In this document: positions 1 through 6,295 of the stretch, piece after piece | Layout of the letters: every line of letters starts with the position of its first letter | Numbering within the stretch: the stretch's first letter is position 1 | Assembly (NCBI GenBank): GCA_023486985.1 | Contig: JAMDEM010000018.1 | Span: forward strand, 21,816 to 28,734 | DNA: 6,919 nt | From: Bacillota bacterium | GTDB lineage: Bacteria > Vulcanimicrobiota > JAMDEM01 | Direction of reading: 5' to 3' | Notes under the pieces: generated by a model | The model's database searches: none | What the model was told of the DNA's origin: nothing | The model's input: only the letters and a program-made list of their open reading frames with translations | Translations under genes and position numbers: made by a program

Positions 1-2
1 GA

Positions 3-1346
3 TTTTTCTTCCTCCTAATTTTTATTACAATCATCATTGCCGCTGTTTCAGTACCTTCCTTTGCCACCATAACTTGCAGGATTGACTATCCAGAAACAAA
101 TGGCTATCTTTATGGCAATGTAAAAATTGCTGGAGCAGCGCAATCCACCGGTACTTTCAACTCCTATATTATTGAAGTTCAGAAACAACCGGGCGGCGCA
201 TGGCAGACAGTTGCCCAGGGCAACACTCAAATTCCAGCTAATGGCCAGAGAGACATCCTTGGCTTATGGCAGACAGGAAACGGCAGCTTTCCGGCCGGTG
301 TATACACGATAAGGCTCACCGTATATGCCGAAGGCACAAACGCAATCTATACTGTGAATAATATCACTCTTGGCACATGCACTTATGTTAACACTGTCAG
401 CGTTAATCCTGTTAAATTTAATCCTTATGCAGGTCAAACAACCACAGTTTCATACAATCTCCCTGCGGCCGGTGATGTAACAATAAAATTTTATGATACT
501 TCAAAGAATGTGGTGGACACAAAAAGTCTTGGTTCACAGCCTGCAGGGCCTCAGAATCTTGTCTGGACTGGCCGTACAGGCTCAACCCCTGCATCAGCCG
601 TTCCCGACAATGGTTATACTCTTTCCATAAAAGTTTATCATTCTTCCGATCTGACTACTCAAATTTATTACCCTTCAGATGGCGAAGTAACGGTAACTCC
701 AACAAATATAACTATCTCTCCAACTTTCAGGGCAGAGCTAAACCAATTATGTGAGATTGGGTACACAATAGACAGACCTTGCTGGGTAAGAGTTGCTATG
801 GGTTCTCCGCAACTTGTGTGGGCTTATCTTCATGGTAGTTATGACGGGAGCACTTGGTTACCCCAGCTCGCAGGAAGCCATACTGATTATTGGAATGGAA
901 GGAAAGGCGTTTTAGGGATTTTAGGACAAGTCATTGTTTTTCTGCCACAAGTACAAGCACTAATTTGGGCAAATTCATTGCCAGATAATGTAATGATAAC
1001 AGAAGGAAAAATTCCTCAGGTTACTAATCTTCAGGCAAATCCGCCAATAATTGATCTTACAAGCGGCCAGGGCACAGATCTTTCATATGCACTTTCCAGA
1101 GATATGAATGTAACAATAAAAATTTATACTTACGTATTCAATCAAGGTGATATGCAGTATGTTCGAACCCTTATAAACAATCAGCCCAGAACTGTAGGGG
1201 CGCACACCGAACACTGGGACGGACTTTCTGACGCAGGCTTATATGGAGCTGCGCCATATCCTTATACTTTTATTATTGAAGCAGTGGATGCAGATGGAAT
1301 TCCTGCAGAAAGAAAATATGGCTCAATTGTAGTAAAGGGCTACTAA
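3..1346 (+). CDS. Secreted multi-domain FlgD/Ig-like protein, 5'-partial
   Basis: The reading frame is open from base 3 to the TAA at 1344-1346 (447 residues visible), so the start codon lies upstream of the window. The first visible residues are a hydrophobic signal-peptide core (FFFLLIFITIIIAAVS) ending in PSFA, a plausible signal-peptidase site before residue 22, so only a few residues plus Met should be missing. Residues about 22-118 form a beta-sandwich-like module (GYLYGNVKIAGAA, AGVYTIRLTVYAEG). Three modules with the FlgD Ig-like pattern follow, at about 132-230, 235-339 and 340-447. Marks are FNPYAGQTTTVSYNLPAAG, a W-x-G turn (VWTGRTG, YWNGRKG, HWDGLSD) and a closing Y-T/I-E strand. 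Modules of this kind act as extracellular spacers or adhesion scaffolds; no catalytic motif is seen. It lies 34 bp upstream of the next secreted protein in the Rhs transcription unit, so a surface or accessory role is inferred. A GTG at 354 is only an internal codon. Confidence 0.9.
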   Translation, partial: FFFLLIFITIIIAAVSVPSFATITCRIDYPETNGYLYGNVKIAGAAQSTGTFNSYIIEVQKQPGGAWQTVAQGNTQIPANGQRDILGLWQTGNGSFPAGVYTIRLTVYAEGTNAIYTVNNITLGTCTYVNTVSVNPVKFNPYAGQTTTVSYNLPAAGDVTIKFYDTSKNVVDTKSLGSQPAGPQNLVWTGRTGSTPASAVPDNGYTLSIKVYHSSDLTTQIYYPSDGEVTVTPTNITISPTFRAELNQLCEIGYTIDRPCWVRVAMGSPQLVWAYLHGSYDGSTWLPQLAGSHTDYWNGRKGVLGILGQVIVFLPQVQALIWANSLPDNVMITEGKIPQVTNLQANPPIIDLTSGQGTDLSYALSRDMNVTIKIYTYVFNQGDMQYVRTLINNQPRTVGAHTEHWDGLSDAGLYGAAPYPYTFIIEAVDADGIPAERKYGSIVVKGY

Positions 1347-1365
1347 ATAGTATTTTCATACGGAA

Positions 1366-1373
1366 GAAAGGTG
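1366..1373 (+). promoter_or_regulatory. Shine-Dalgarno site for the 214-aa secreted protein
   Basis: GAAAGGTG lies 7 nt before the ATG at 1381. It fixes that ATG as the start. The 34-bp gap to the preceding stop codon leaves no room for an independent promoter of normal size, which favours co-transcription. Confidence 0.7.
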
Positions 1374-1380
1374 AATTAAG

Positions 1381-2025
1381 ATGCAAAACAAAAATTTTAG
1401 ATTTTCTCTCAAATTCGTCTTGTTAATGTTTCTTTCGGTTTTAGTGTTATCGCTGGCACTTGTTAATCAAGCTAGCTCTCAGGAGCAGCCTGCTGCTGCC
1501 TCAACCCCGGCTGCTGAAAAAGAGCCTGCAATAAAGGCAGGTCCGAGTAATTTACTGCCTACAGCAAGGAATCTGTCTGATATTAGGGCTATGATTTATC
1601 CCCAGAAGTCGCTGTATGAGCACAAATATCATGCTAAGAGCCGCTGCGGGGTGCTTGGCGCAAGGCTGGAGCTTATAGGAAAACATAGTGCAAATTACAT
1701 AACTGGGATTTATTATTTAAAAGGCGTAGTAACACTTCGAGTAAAGATTGACAAAAAACATTCTGGTTATGGTCTTACAAATGGTAACGGGGTAAAGTTT
1801 TTTGTTGATGGGAAGCTTTTTACTCAGAACGATTTTCTTCTTGTAAAAGACCCTGCTATAAAAGATAAAAATGCAGAACAGGAGTGGGAAAATATATGGG
1901 AATGGCAGCTTGACACCACAAGATTTCCAGATGGGAAACATACAATTGCTGTAAATGTTTGCGATCACTTTGATCACTATGGGATAGATTCAATTGACTG
2001 CTATTTCGTGAATAAGGAGAAATAG
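1381..2025 (+). CDS. Secreted hypothetical protein with one bacterial Ig-like domain
   Basis: I do not recognise a named family for the whole 214-aa protein. Residues 1-33 are a Sec-type leader: basic start (MQNKNFRFSLK), hydrophobic core (FVLLMFLSVLVLSLALV), then QASS followed by QEQ as a plausible cleavage site. No lipobox cysteine is present. Residues about 35-50 are an Ala/Pro/Glu-rich linker. From about residue 100 to 210 the sequence has the strand pattern of bacterial Ig-like domains: VVTLRVKID, then GVKFFVDGKLF, then WEWQLDTTRFPDGKHTIAVNVCD. The DTTRFPDGKHT turn is the familiar D-T-T-x-x-P-D-G-x-H-T signature of such modules. The region between linker and Ig domain (LSDIRAMIYPQKS and onward) is unassigned. 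Placed between the FlgD/Ig-like protein and the Rhs gene, 18 bp before the latter, it may be an extracytoplasmic partner of the Rhs protein; this is inference from position only. Confidence 0.85.
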   Translation: MQNKNFRFSLKFVLLMFLSVLVLSLALVNQASSQEQPAAASTPAAEKEPAIKAGPSNLLPTARNLSDIRAMIYPQKSLYEHKYHAKSRCGVLGARLELIGKHSANYITGIYYLKGVVTLRVKIDKKHSGYGLTNGNGVKFFVDGKLFTQNDFLLVKDPAIKDKNAEQEWENIWEWQLDTTRFPDGKHTIAVNVCDHFDHYGIDSIDCYFVNKEK

Positions 2026-2030
2026 GAAAA

Positions 2031-2037
2031 AGGGGGG
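2031..2037 (+). promoter_or_regulatory. Shine-Dalgarno site for the Rhs gene
   Basis: AGGGGGG sits 6 nt before the ATG at 2044, inside an 18-bp intergenic gap. It supports this start, which is also the only one that keeps the basic residues ahead of the hydrophobic N-terminal segment. Confidence 0.7.
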
Positions 2038-2043
2038 CAGAAA

Positions 2044-5000
2044 ATGGGTAGAATAGACAGATCATCTGGAAAAGCGAAGTGGACTTTAGTATTTGCAATT
2101 TTTATTGTCCTTGTGTTTTCATTTGAGATTTTCGAAGTTTTCTGGGTTCAGTCGGGATCATCAAAAGGAGGAGGAGCCTGGGCATGCTGCGGAGTGACAC
2201 CAGGCCAAGGCTCGTCTACAAGCACACCTGGCACTCCAACCACTCCACCTCATACTCCCACTGGAAGTCCAAGTCCGTCACCTACAAGCACTGAACCTGT
2301 AAGCTTAATAAGCGGCAATTATGACAGGGATGTTTTGCTTTTCTCGTTTCCTTCAAGGGGCATGGCAACAGTAATTAAGGCGCATTGCAATACTCAGGAG
2401 ACTACAGAAGGAATAATGGGGCAGGGCTGGAGTCACACTTTCAATGTCTGGCTTGCCAGGATGTCAGATGATTCAAGGGTAATTGTCTGGGGGGACAGAA
2501 AAAGAGAAAAATACACCCCCAACGGTACTGGTGGATTTAATCCGCCTATGGGGAACTTTGACACGCTCACATTTAATCAAACTGACGGCTCATATACATT
2601 AACGACGAAATATGGAACACAATATCTTTTTATTCCGGCAAGCCCCGGGAATATCAAAATGGCGCTTCTTTCAACTGTAAAAGACAGGAACGGAAACACA
2701 ATAACACTGAGCTATACCAGCGGGCAGCTAACAACCCTTACAGACACTGCTGGCAGAATCTTCACTTTCAGTTATCTGAACGGTAAGCTATCGGGCATTC
2801 AGGATCCAGCCGGAAGGACTGTATCCTTCACCTATAATACCGATAATCTTCTTTCAAAGATTACAGATCCGATGGGAAATTCCACTCAGTACGCTTATAA
2901 CCAGCAAAGGAAGCTTTCATCTATAACTGACGCAAAAGGACAGATTTTTTTCACTCAGCAATATGATGACATGAATTTTCCCAGAGCTATATCACAGAAT
3001 TACGGTGGTCAGATTAACAATATCGAATATGATGCCAATAACTCCCTTGCCAGAGAGGCAACGAACGGAAAAGTCACAACATATTATTACAACCCTGTAA
3101 CTGGCTTTCAGACAAATGTGGTGGATCCTCTTGGGCGTATAACGCAGACTGCCTATGATTCTGCAGGGAATATGATAATCTTAACAGACCCTAAAGGACT
3201 CATCACTAATTTTTCTTATGACAGCAAAGGCAATGTCACCCAGATTACTCAGCCAATGAACATAATCACGAAGTTTACTTATGAGCCCACCTTTTCCAAT
3301 ATATTGTCAGCAACAGATCCAAATAATTTCATAAGCAATTTCACCTATGACGCAAACGGCAATATGCTCACCGGCACGAATCCTTTGAACAAGACAACAA
3401 GTTTTGCTTATGATGCTTACGGGCAATTAACCAGGATAACCAATGCTCGAAGTTTTAGCACAAATTTCAGCTATGATGCGACTGGTAACCTAACATCAAC
3501 AACTGATGCTCTGAATAATGCATGGAATTTCACATACGATAACAGAGGGAATCCATTAACCGCAACTGATCCTTTGAACCACACTGTAACAAGTACTTTT
3601 AATTTGAACAATCAGGTGCTGACAATAGCAGACCCTATGAACTATACGACTACCTTTACTTATGATGTTAATAAAAAATTACTTACAGTTACTGATGCTA
3701 ACGGTAAAATTTCAAGTTATGAATATAATATTCTGGATATGGTAACTAAAGTGACTAATCCTTTGAACCAGAGCGCAATCTACGCCTATAATAATGATTT
3801 GCTTCTTTCCTCAATTACCAATCCCCGAGGATTAATAACAAGCTTCACTTACGACAATGCTGGAAGATTAATTTCAGTAACAGATCCCCTTAACAGAATC
3901 ACCAGCTTTGGTTATGATGCAAATAGTAATATTACTTCAAGGACAGATGGAAAAGGGAATGTTGTGCAGTTTTTCTATGATGATATAAACAGGCTGACAA
4001 AGAAATCATTTCCTGATCTGACAAGCATACAGTTTTCCTATGATCTTGGCTCAAGAAGTACACAGATGACAGATATTGATGGAAGAATTACAAATTATTC
4101 TTACGATGCAGCCAACAGGCTGACTTCCGTAACCGGTTATCCTCCGACGATTAATTACGGGTATGATGATGTTGGGAATCTTACCAGTTTCACAGACCTG
4201 GGTCCCGGGAACAGCACTGCTTACAGCTATGATGCTCTCAACAGACTTACTTCTGTTAACTTCAATGGTAAAATATTTAATTACAGCTATGATGCTGCTT
4301 CCAGGCTTACTTCAAAAAGCTATTCTAATGGAATAACAACAAATTATCAGTATAATAATGCAAACTGGCTTACTCTTGTTTCACATATGAACGGTTTGAA
4401 TCCTTTGATGTCATTTCAATATACATTTGATAATGTGGGGAACCGCCTCACCAAACTGCAGACCTTGCCTCAGGGCACATTCTCGTGGCAGTATGCTTAT
4501 GATTCACTCTACAGGCTTACAACTGAGACGTATCCTGATAACCATGCAGTAACTTACACTTATGACGCCAATGGCAACAGACTGACAAGAACTGAGAATG
4601 CTGTCACAATAAATTCCACTTATGATGCCGCTGATCAGCTTCTTACTGCTGGTTCTCTCACTTTCGTATGGGATGGGAATGGAAACCTTATCCAGAAGAC
4701 AAACGGTACTGCAACCACAAATTTTGCATATGATTATGAGAATCATTTAAAGCAGGTAACGTTTCCAAATGCAAGCACGGAGAGTTACAGGTATAACGGA
4801 GATGGGTTGAGGATTGCTAAGATTCCTTCATCAAGTCCTCAGATTAATTATTATCTTTCAGGTTCAGATGTCTGGAGGGAGGAATCATCTCCTGGAGGTC
4901 CTCCGTCCACTGATTATATTCTTGCAGGAAGTATGGCTGGACCTCTTGGCTTCAAACAGCCCGGAAGCCCAAATCCAGTTTATCATTACTCATTAACTGA

Positions 5001-5805
5001 TGGTCAGGGGAGCATAATGGGTCTAACTGATGATGCTGGAACAATAACGGATCAGTATCAATATGAGGCATGGGGCAATCCTGCCAATCTTCCTAATCCC
5101 CCGCCAAACCAGACTTATAATCCGTATCATTATACCGGTCAGCAGGTTGATCCAAGCACAGGCCTTCATTACCTCCGCAACCGTTATTATGATGCACAGG
5201 CAGGGAGGTTTATAACGGATGATCCGATTGGGTTTGAAGGTGGGTTGAATTTATTTGCTTATTGTGATAATGATCCAGTGAACCTGATTGATCCAGAGGG
5301 GCTTAGACCAGGGGATAAATTTCCATCCGAAATTGCAGCTGCTAAAGATGCGGAAAGATATATCAATAAAAAATCAGTAGAACAAAACAAAGAATATGCT
5401 GGTTGGACTGTTAAGAACAGAGATAGAACCTATTCATACACTGTAGCAAGAACTAGTAATAATCCCGAAGAAGTTCCGGTTCCCCCAAAGCCGGCGAATG
5501 GTGTTTCGATTTATCATACTCATGGAAGTTGGGATCCAAATTATGATAATGAAAATTTTTCAATGGAAGGAGGTGATTTGGACGCCGCACGGCAGGCTGG
5601 AGCAAAAGCAGTTTATGTGGCAACACCAGAGGGTGTGATAAAAAAACTCGATCCAAGGACTAGAAGTGTTACAAGTATTGGAAGAGCTCCCACTTTGCCC
5701 CACCAGAAACAATTTTATAATTATTTTTATCGTTCACTAATTAAACCTTTCGGAATACAAAAAATATTTAGAATGCCCGGGATACTCAGAAAACCAAAGA
5801 AATGA
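2044..5805 (+). CDS. Rhs/YD-repeat polymorphic toxin with DUF4329-like C-terminal tip
   Basis: This 1253-aa Rhs-family protein should form a hollow beta-cage that encloses its C-terminal effector. In order it has: a basic start and hydrophobic segment at about 14-35, read as a signal anchor or atypical signal peptide; a Gly-rich stretch with Cys48-Cys49; a Ser/Thr/Pro linker at about 57-85; an Rhs N-terminal (DUF6531-like) region at about 86-200 with MGQGWSHTFNVWLAR; about 34 YD-type motifs (FSYDATGNLTSTTD type, roughly 21-residue period) at about 220-927; and an Rhs-associated core at 979-1087 with LRNRYYDAQAGRF and DDPIGFEGG, ending LIDPEGL. R1047, D1060 and D1083 have the spacing of the Arg/Asp/Asp residues described for Rhs/TcC autoproteolysis. 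Residues 1088-1253 are a variable tip with YHTHG. No PAAR or VgrG module is visible, so Sec export rather than type VI delivery is inferred. The gene overlaps the candidate immunity gene by 4 bp. The Rhs family call is near certain; the tip's activity is not. Confidence 0.95.
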   Translation: MGRIDRSSGKAKWTLVFAIFIVLVFSFEIFEVFWVQSGSSKGGGAWACCGVTPGQGSSTSTPGTPTTPPHTPTGSPSPSPTSTEPVSLISGNYDRDVLLFSFPSRGMATVIKAHCNTQETTEGIMGQGWSHTFNVWLARMSDDSRVIVWGDRKREKYTPNGTGGFNPPMGNFDTLTFNQTDGSYTLTTKYGTQYLFIPASPGNIKMALLSTVKDRNGNTITLSYTSGQLTTLTDTAGRIFTFSYLNGKLSGIQDPAGRTVSFTYNTDNLLSKITDPMGNSTQYAYNQQRKLSSITDAKGQIFFTQQYDDMNFPRAISQNYGGQINNIEYDANNSLAREATNGKVTTYYYNPVTGFQTNVVDPLGRITQTAYDSAGNMIILTDPKGLITNFSYDSKGNVTQITQPMNIITKFTYEPTFSNILSATDPNNFISNFTYDANGNMLTGTNPLNKTTSFAYDAYGQLTRITNARSFSTNFSYDATGNLTSTTDALNNAWNFTYDNRGNPLTATDPLNHTVTSTFNLNNQVLTIADPMNYTTTFTYDVNKKLLTVTDANGKISSYEYNILDMVTKVTNPLNQSAIYAYNNDLLLSSITNPRGLITSFTYDNAGRLISVTDPLNRITSFGYDANSNITSRTDGKGNVVQFFYDDINRLTKKSFPDLTSIQFSYDLGSRSTQMTDIDGRITNYSYDAANRLTSVTGYPPTINYGYDDVGNLTSFTDLGPGNSTAYSYDALNRLTSVNFNGKIFNYSYDAASRLTSKSYSNGITTNYQYNNANWLTLVSHMNGLNPLMSFQYTFDNVGNRLTKLQTLPQGTFSWQYAYDSLYRLTTETYPDNHAVTYTYDANGNRLTRTENAVTINSTYDAADQLLTAGSLTFVWDGNGNLIQKTNGTATTNFAYDYENHLKQVTFPNASTESYRYNGDGLRIAKIPSSSPQINYYLSGSDVWREESSPGGPPSTDYILAGSMAGPLGFKQPGSPNPVYHYSLTDGQGSIMGLTDDAGTITDQYQYEAWGNPANLPNPPPNQTYNPYHYTGQQVDPSTGLHYLRNRYYDAQAGRFITDDPIGFEGGLNLFAYCDNDPVNLIDPEGLRPGDKFPSEIAAAKDAERYINKKSVEQNKEYAGWTVKNRDRTYSYTVARTSNNPEEVPVPPKPANGVSIYHTHGSWDPNYDNENFSMEGGDLDAARQAGAKAVYVATPEGVIKKLDPRTRSVTSIGRAPTLPHQKQFYNYFYRSLIKPFGIQKIFRMPGILRKPKK
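2701..4824 (+). repeat. YD-repeat array of the Rhs shell (protein-level repeat)
   Basis: About 34 degenerate motifs of the form aromatic-x-Y-D/N-x-x-G-x-L-x-x-x-T-D, roughly every 63 bases, run through this segment of the Rhs gene. Examples are FTYDNAGRLISVTDPLNR and YSYDAANRLTSVTG. Conservation is at the protein level. DNA copies are strongly diverged, with only short near-matches around AGCTATGATGC and ACAGGCTGACTTC (about 4100-4310). The array should form the spiralling beta-sheet wall of the Rhs cage. The count is by eye and depends on how loosely the motif is defined. Confidence 0.85.
4978..5304 (+). other. Rhs repeat-associated core domain (protein region)
   Basis: Residues 979-1087 of the Rhs protein match the conserved core that plugs the Rhs cage and precedes the variable tip. 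It opens with VYHYSLTDGQGSIMGLTDD, continues through YQYEAWGN, YHYTGQQVDPSTGLHYLRN and RYYD, and ends with NLFAYCDNDPVNLIDPEGL. Cleavage in this family occurs just after the DPxGL motif, so the expected junction is Leu1087/Arg1088 (between bases 5304 and 5305). The cleavage residues R1047, D1060 and D1083 are all present, so self-processing is predicted to be intact. Confidence 0.9.
5305..5802 (+). other. Variable C-terminal toxin tip, DUF4329/JAB-like
   Basis: Residues 1088-1253 (166 aa) lie beyond the DPxGL boundary, where Rhs proteins carry exchangeable effectors. The pattern EYAGWTVKNRDRTYSYTVAR, then VSIYHTHGSWDP, FSMEGGD and AVYVATPEGVIKKLDP resembles the DUF4329 domain from memory. It also recalls the JAB/JAMM metallopeptidase arrangement: Glu1117, His1158-x-His1160, Ser1173 and Asp1178 are the matching candidates. 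The Ser-Asp spacing is S-x4-D rather than the usual S-x2-D, so metal binding or activity may differ. The last 40 or so residues are basic and aromatic (QFYNYFYRSLIKPFG, RKPKK). A peptidase-like toxin is the best guess; the substrate is unknown. A non-toxic surface role cannot be excluded. Confidence 0.6.
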
Positions 5806-6233
5806 GGTATTTTATGTTCGCTCGACATAAAAAGTTAATTTTTATTTATATTATCCTTTTAATCTTTTTTGCAAGTGCAGTTTCATTAATTTTTAGTAAG
5901 GAACGATCAAGAGAAAAATTACACTGGGTATCTCTCATAAATTTAATAGCAACTCCAGAAAAATTTCACGGTACTAAAGTTAGAGTGAAAGGCTTTGCAG
6001 TTATTAGATTTGAAACAACTGCGATTTATTTATCAAGTAATGACTTTCATCATGGAATTACTAAAAATTCTGTTTGGCTTAAAATAGATAAGTATAAAAT
6101 AGGTTGGGATTATAAAAAATATAATAAAAAGTATGTCCTCGTAGAAGGCATTTTTGATAAAAATTATGATGGCCACATGGGGTTATCTTCAGGAAGCATA
6201 AAGCAGATAGAAAGAATGGAAACATGGGAATGA
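5802..6233 (+). CDS. Membrane-anchored OB-fold-like protein, candidate immunity protein
   Basis: The ATG at 5802 overlaps the Rhs TGA as ATGA, giving 143 aa. A second in-frame ATG at 5814 has a better Shine-Dalgarno (GAGGT, 5 nt away) and would give 139 aa (MFARHKKLIF). Either way the protein starts with basic residues and a hydrophobic segment (about residues 12-31, LIFIYIILLIFFASAVSLIF) with no lipobox, so a signal anchor or signal peptide is likely. The remaining domain (about 43-140) has two marked blocks: SLINLIATPEKFHGTKVRVKGF and YVLVEGIFDKNYDGHMGLSSG. These read as strands of a small OB-fold-like barrel, a pattern I recall from uncharacterised bacterial small proteins, not from a named family. 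Position directly after an Rhs toxin tip, tight overlap and low GC shared with the tip make immunity the most likely job. Placement outside the cytoplasmic membrane would imply that the toxin acts in the periplasm or is neutralised during export. Confidence 0.75.
   Translation: MRYFMFARHKKLIFIYIILLIFFASAVSLIFSKERSREKLHWVSLINLIATPEKFHGTKVRVKGFAVIRFETTAIYLSSNDFHHGITKNSVWLKIDKYKIGWDYKKYNKKYVLVEGIFDKNYDGHMGLSSGSIKQIERMETWE
5804..5808 (+). promoter_or_regulatory. Shine-Dalgarno overlapping the Rhs stop codon
   Basis: GAGGT begins within the TGA stop of the Rhs gene and lies 5 nt before the ATG at 5814. A ribosome terminating on the Rhs gene would be placed on this site, which supports translational coupling of toxin and immunity gene. 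It also makes 5814 a serious rival to 5802 as the true start; no comparable site precedes 5802. Confidence 0.5.
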
Positions 6234-6267
6234 GCTCTATTTTGCACACTAATTACAAACGCATTTA

Positions 6268-6295
6268 ATAAAATGTCATTGATAAAATGTCCATG
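6268..6295 (+). repeat. 14-bp imperfect tandem direct repeat
   Basis: ATAAAATGTCATTG (6268-6281) is followed at once by ATAAAATGTCCATG (6282-6295), with 12 of 14 positions identical. The repeat straddles the point where transposase-like coding sequence begins. It could be a replication-slippage scar or residue of the rearrangement that removed the transposase 5' end. Removing one unit does not restore an open frame upstream. Confidence 0.6.

Noticed and set aside
354..356. GTG as start of the first protein
   Set aside because: The frame is open upstream to base 3 and encodes a clear signal peptide and beta-sandwich domain, so this GTG is an internal valine codon.
2185..2190. Cys48-Cys49 as a lipoprotein attachment site
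   Set aside because: The preceding residues (GGGAW) do not form a lipobox, and the site is too far from the hydrophobic segment.
2701..4824. Periodic repeats as a CRISPR or satellite array
   Set aside because: The periodicity is protein-level YD repetition; the DNA units are diverged and the frame is open throughout.
5305..5802. HNH or other nuclease toxin tip
   Set aside because: The HTHG, FS...D and YVATPEG pattern fits DUF4329/JAB-like domains better, and no second nuclease motif is visible.
2044..5805. Type VI secretion Rhs effector or Tc-toxin C subunit
   Set aside because: No PAAR, VgrG or prePAAR motif is seen at the N-terminus and no TcA/TcB-like gene is adjacent. The N-terminus is a hydrophobic export-type segment.
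6242..6269. Possible promoter, TTGCAC and TTTAAT with 16-bp spacing, before the transposase remnant
   Set aside because: The -35 box matches consensus at only three of six positions, and such boxes arise readily in AT-rich DNA.
6262..6275. CATTT-AATA-AAATG hairpin as a terminator of the Rhs operon
   Set aside because: The stem is five bp and almost all A/T with no following T-run; too weak to call. No convincing terminator was found in 6234-6312.
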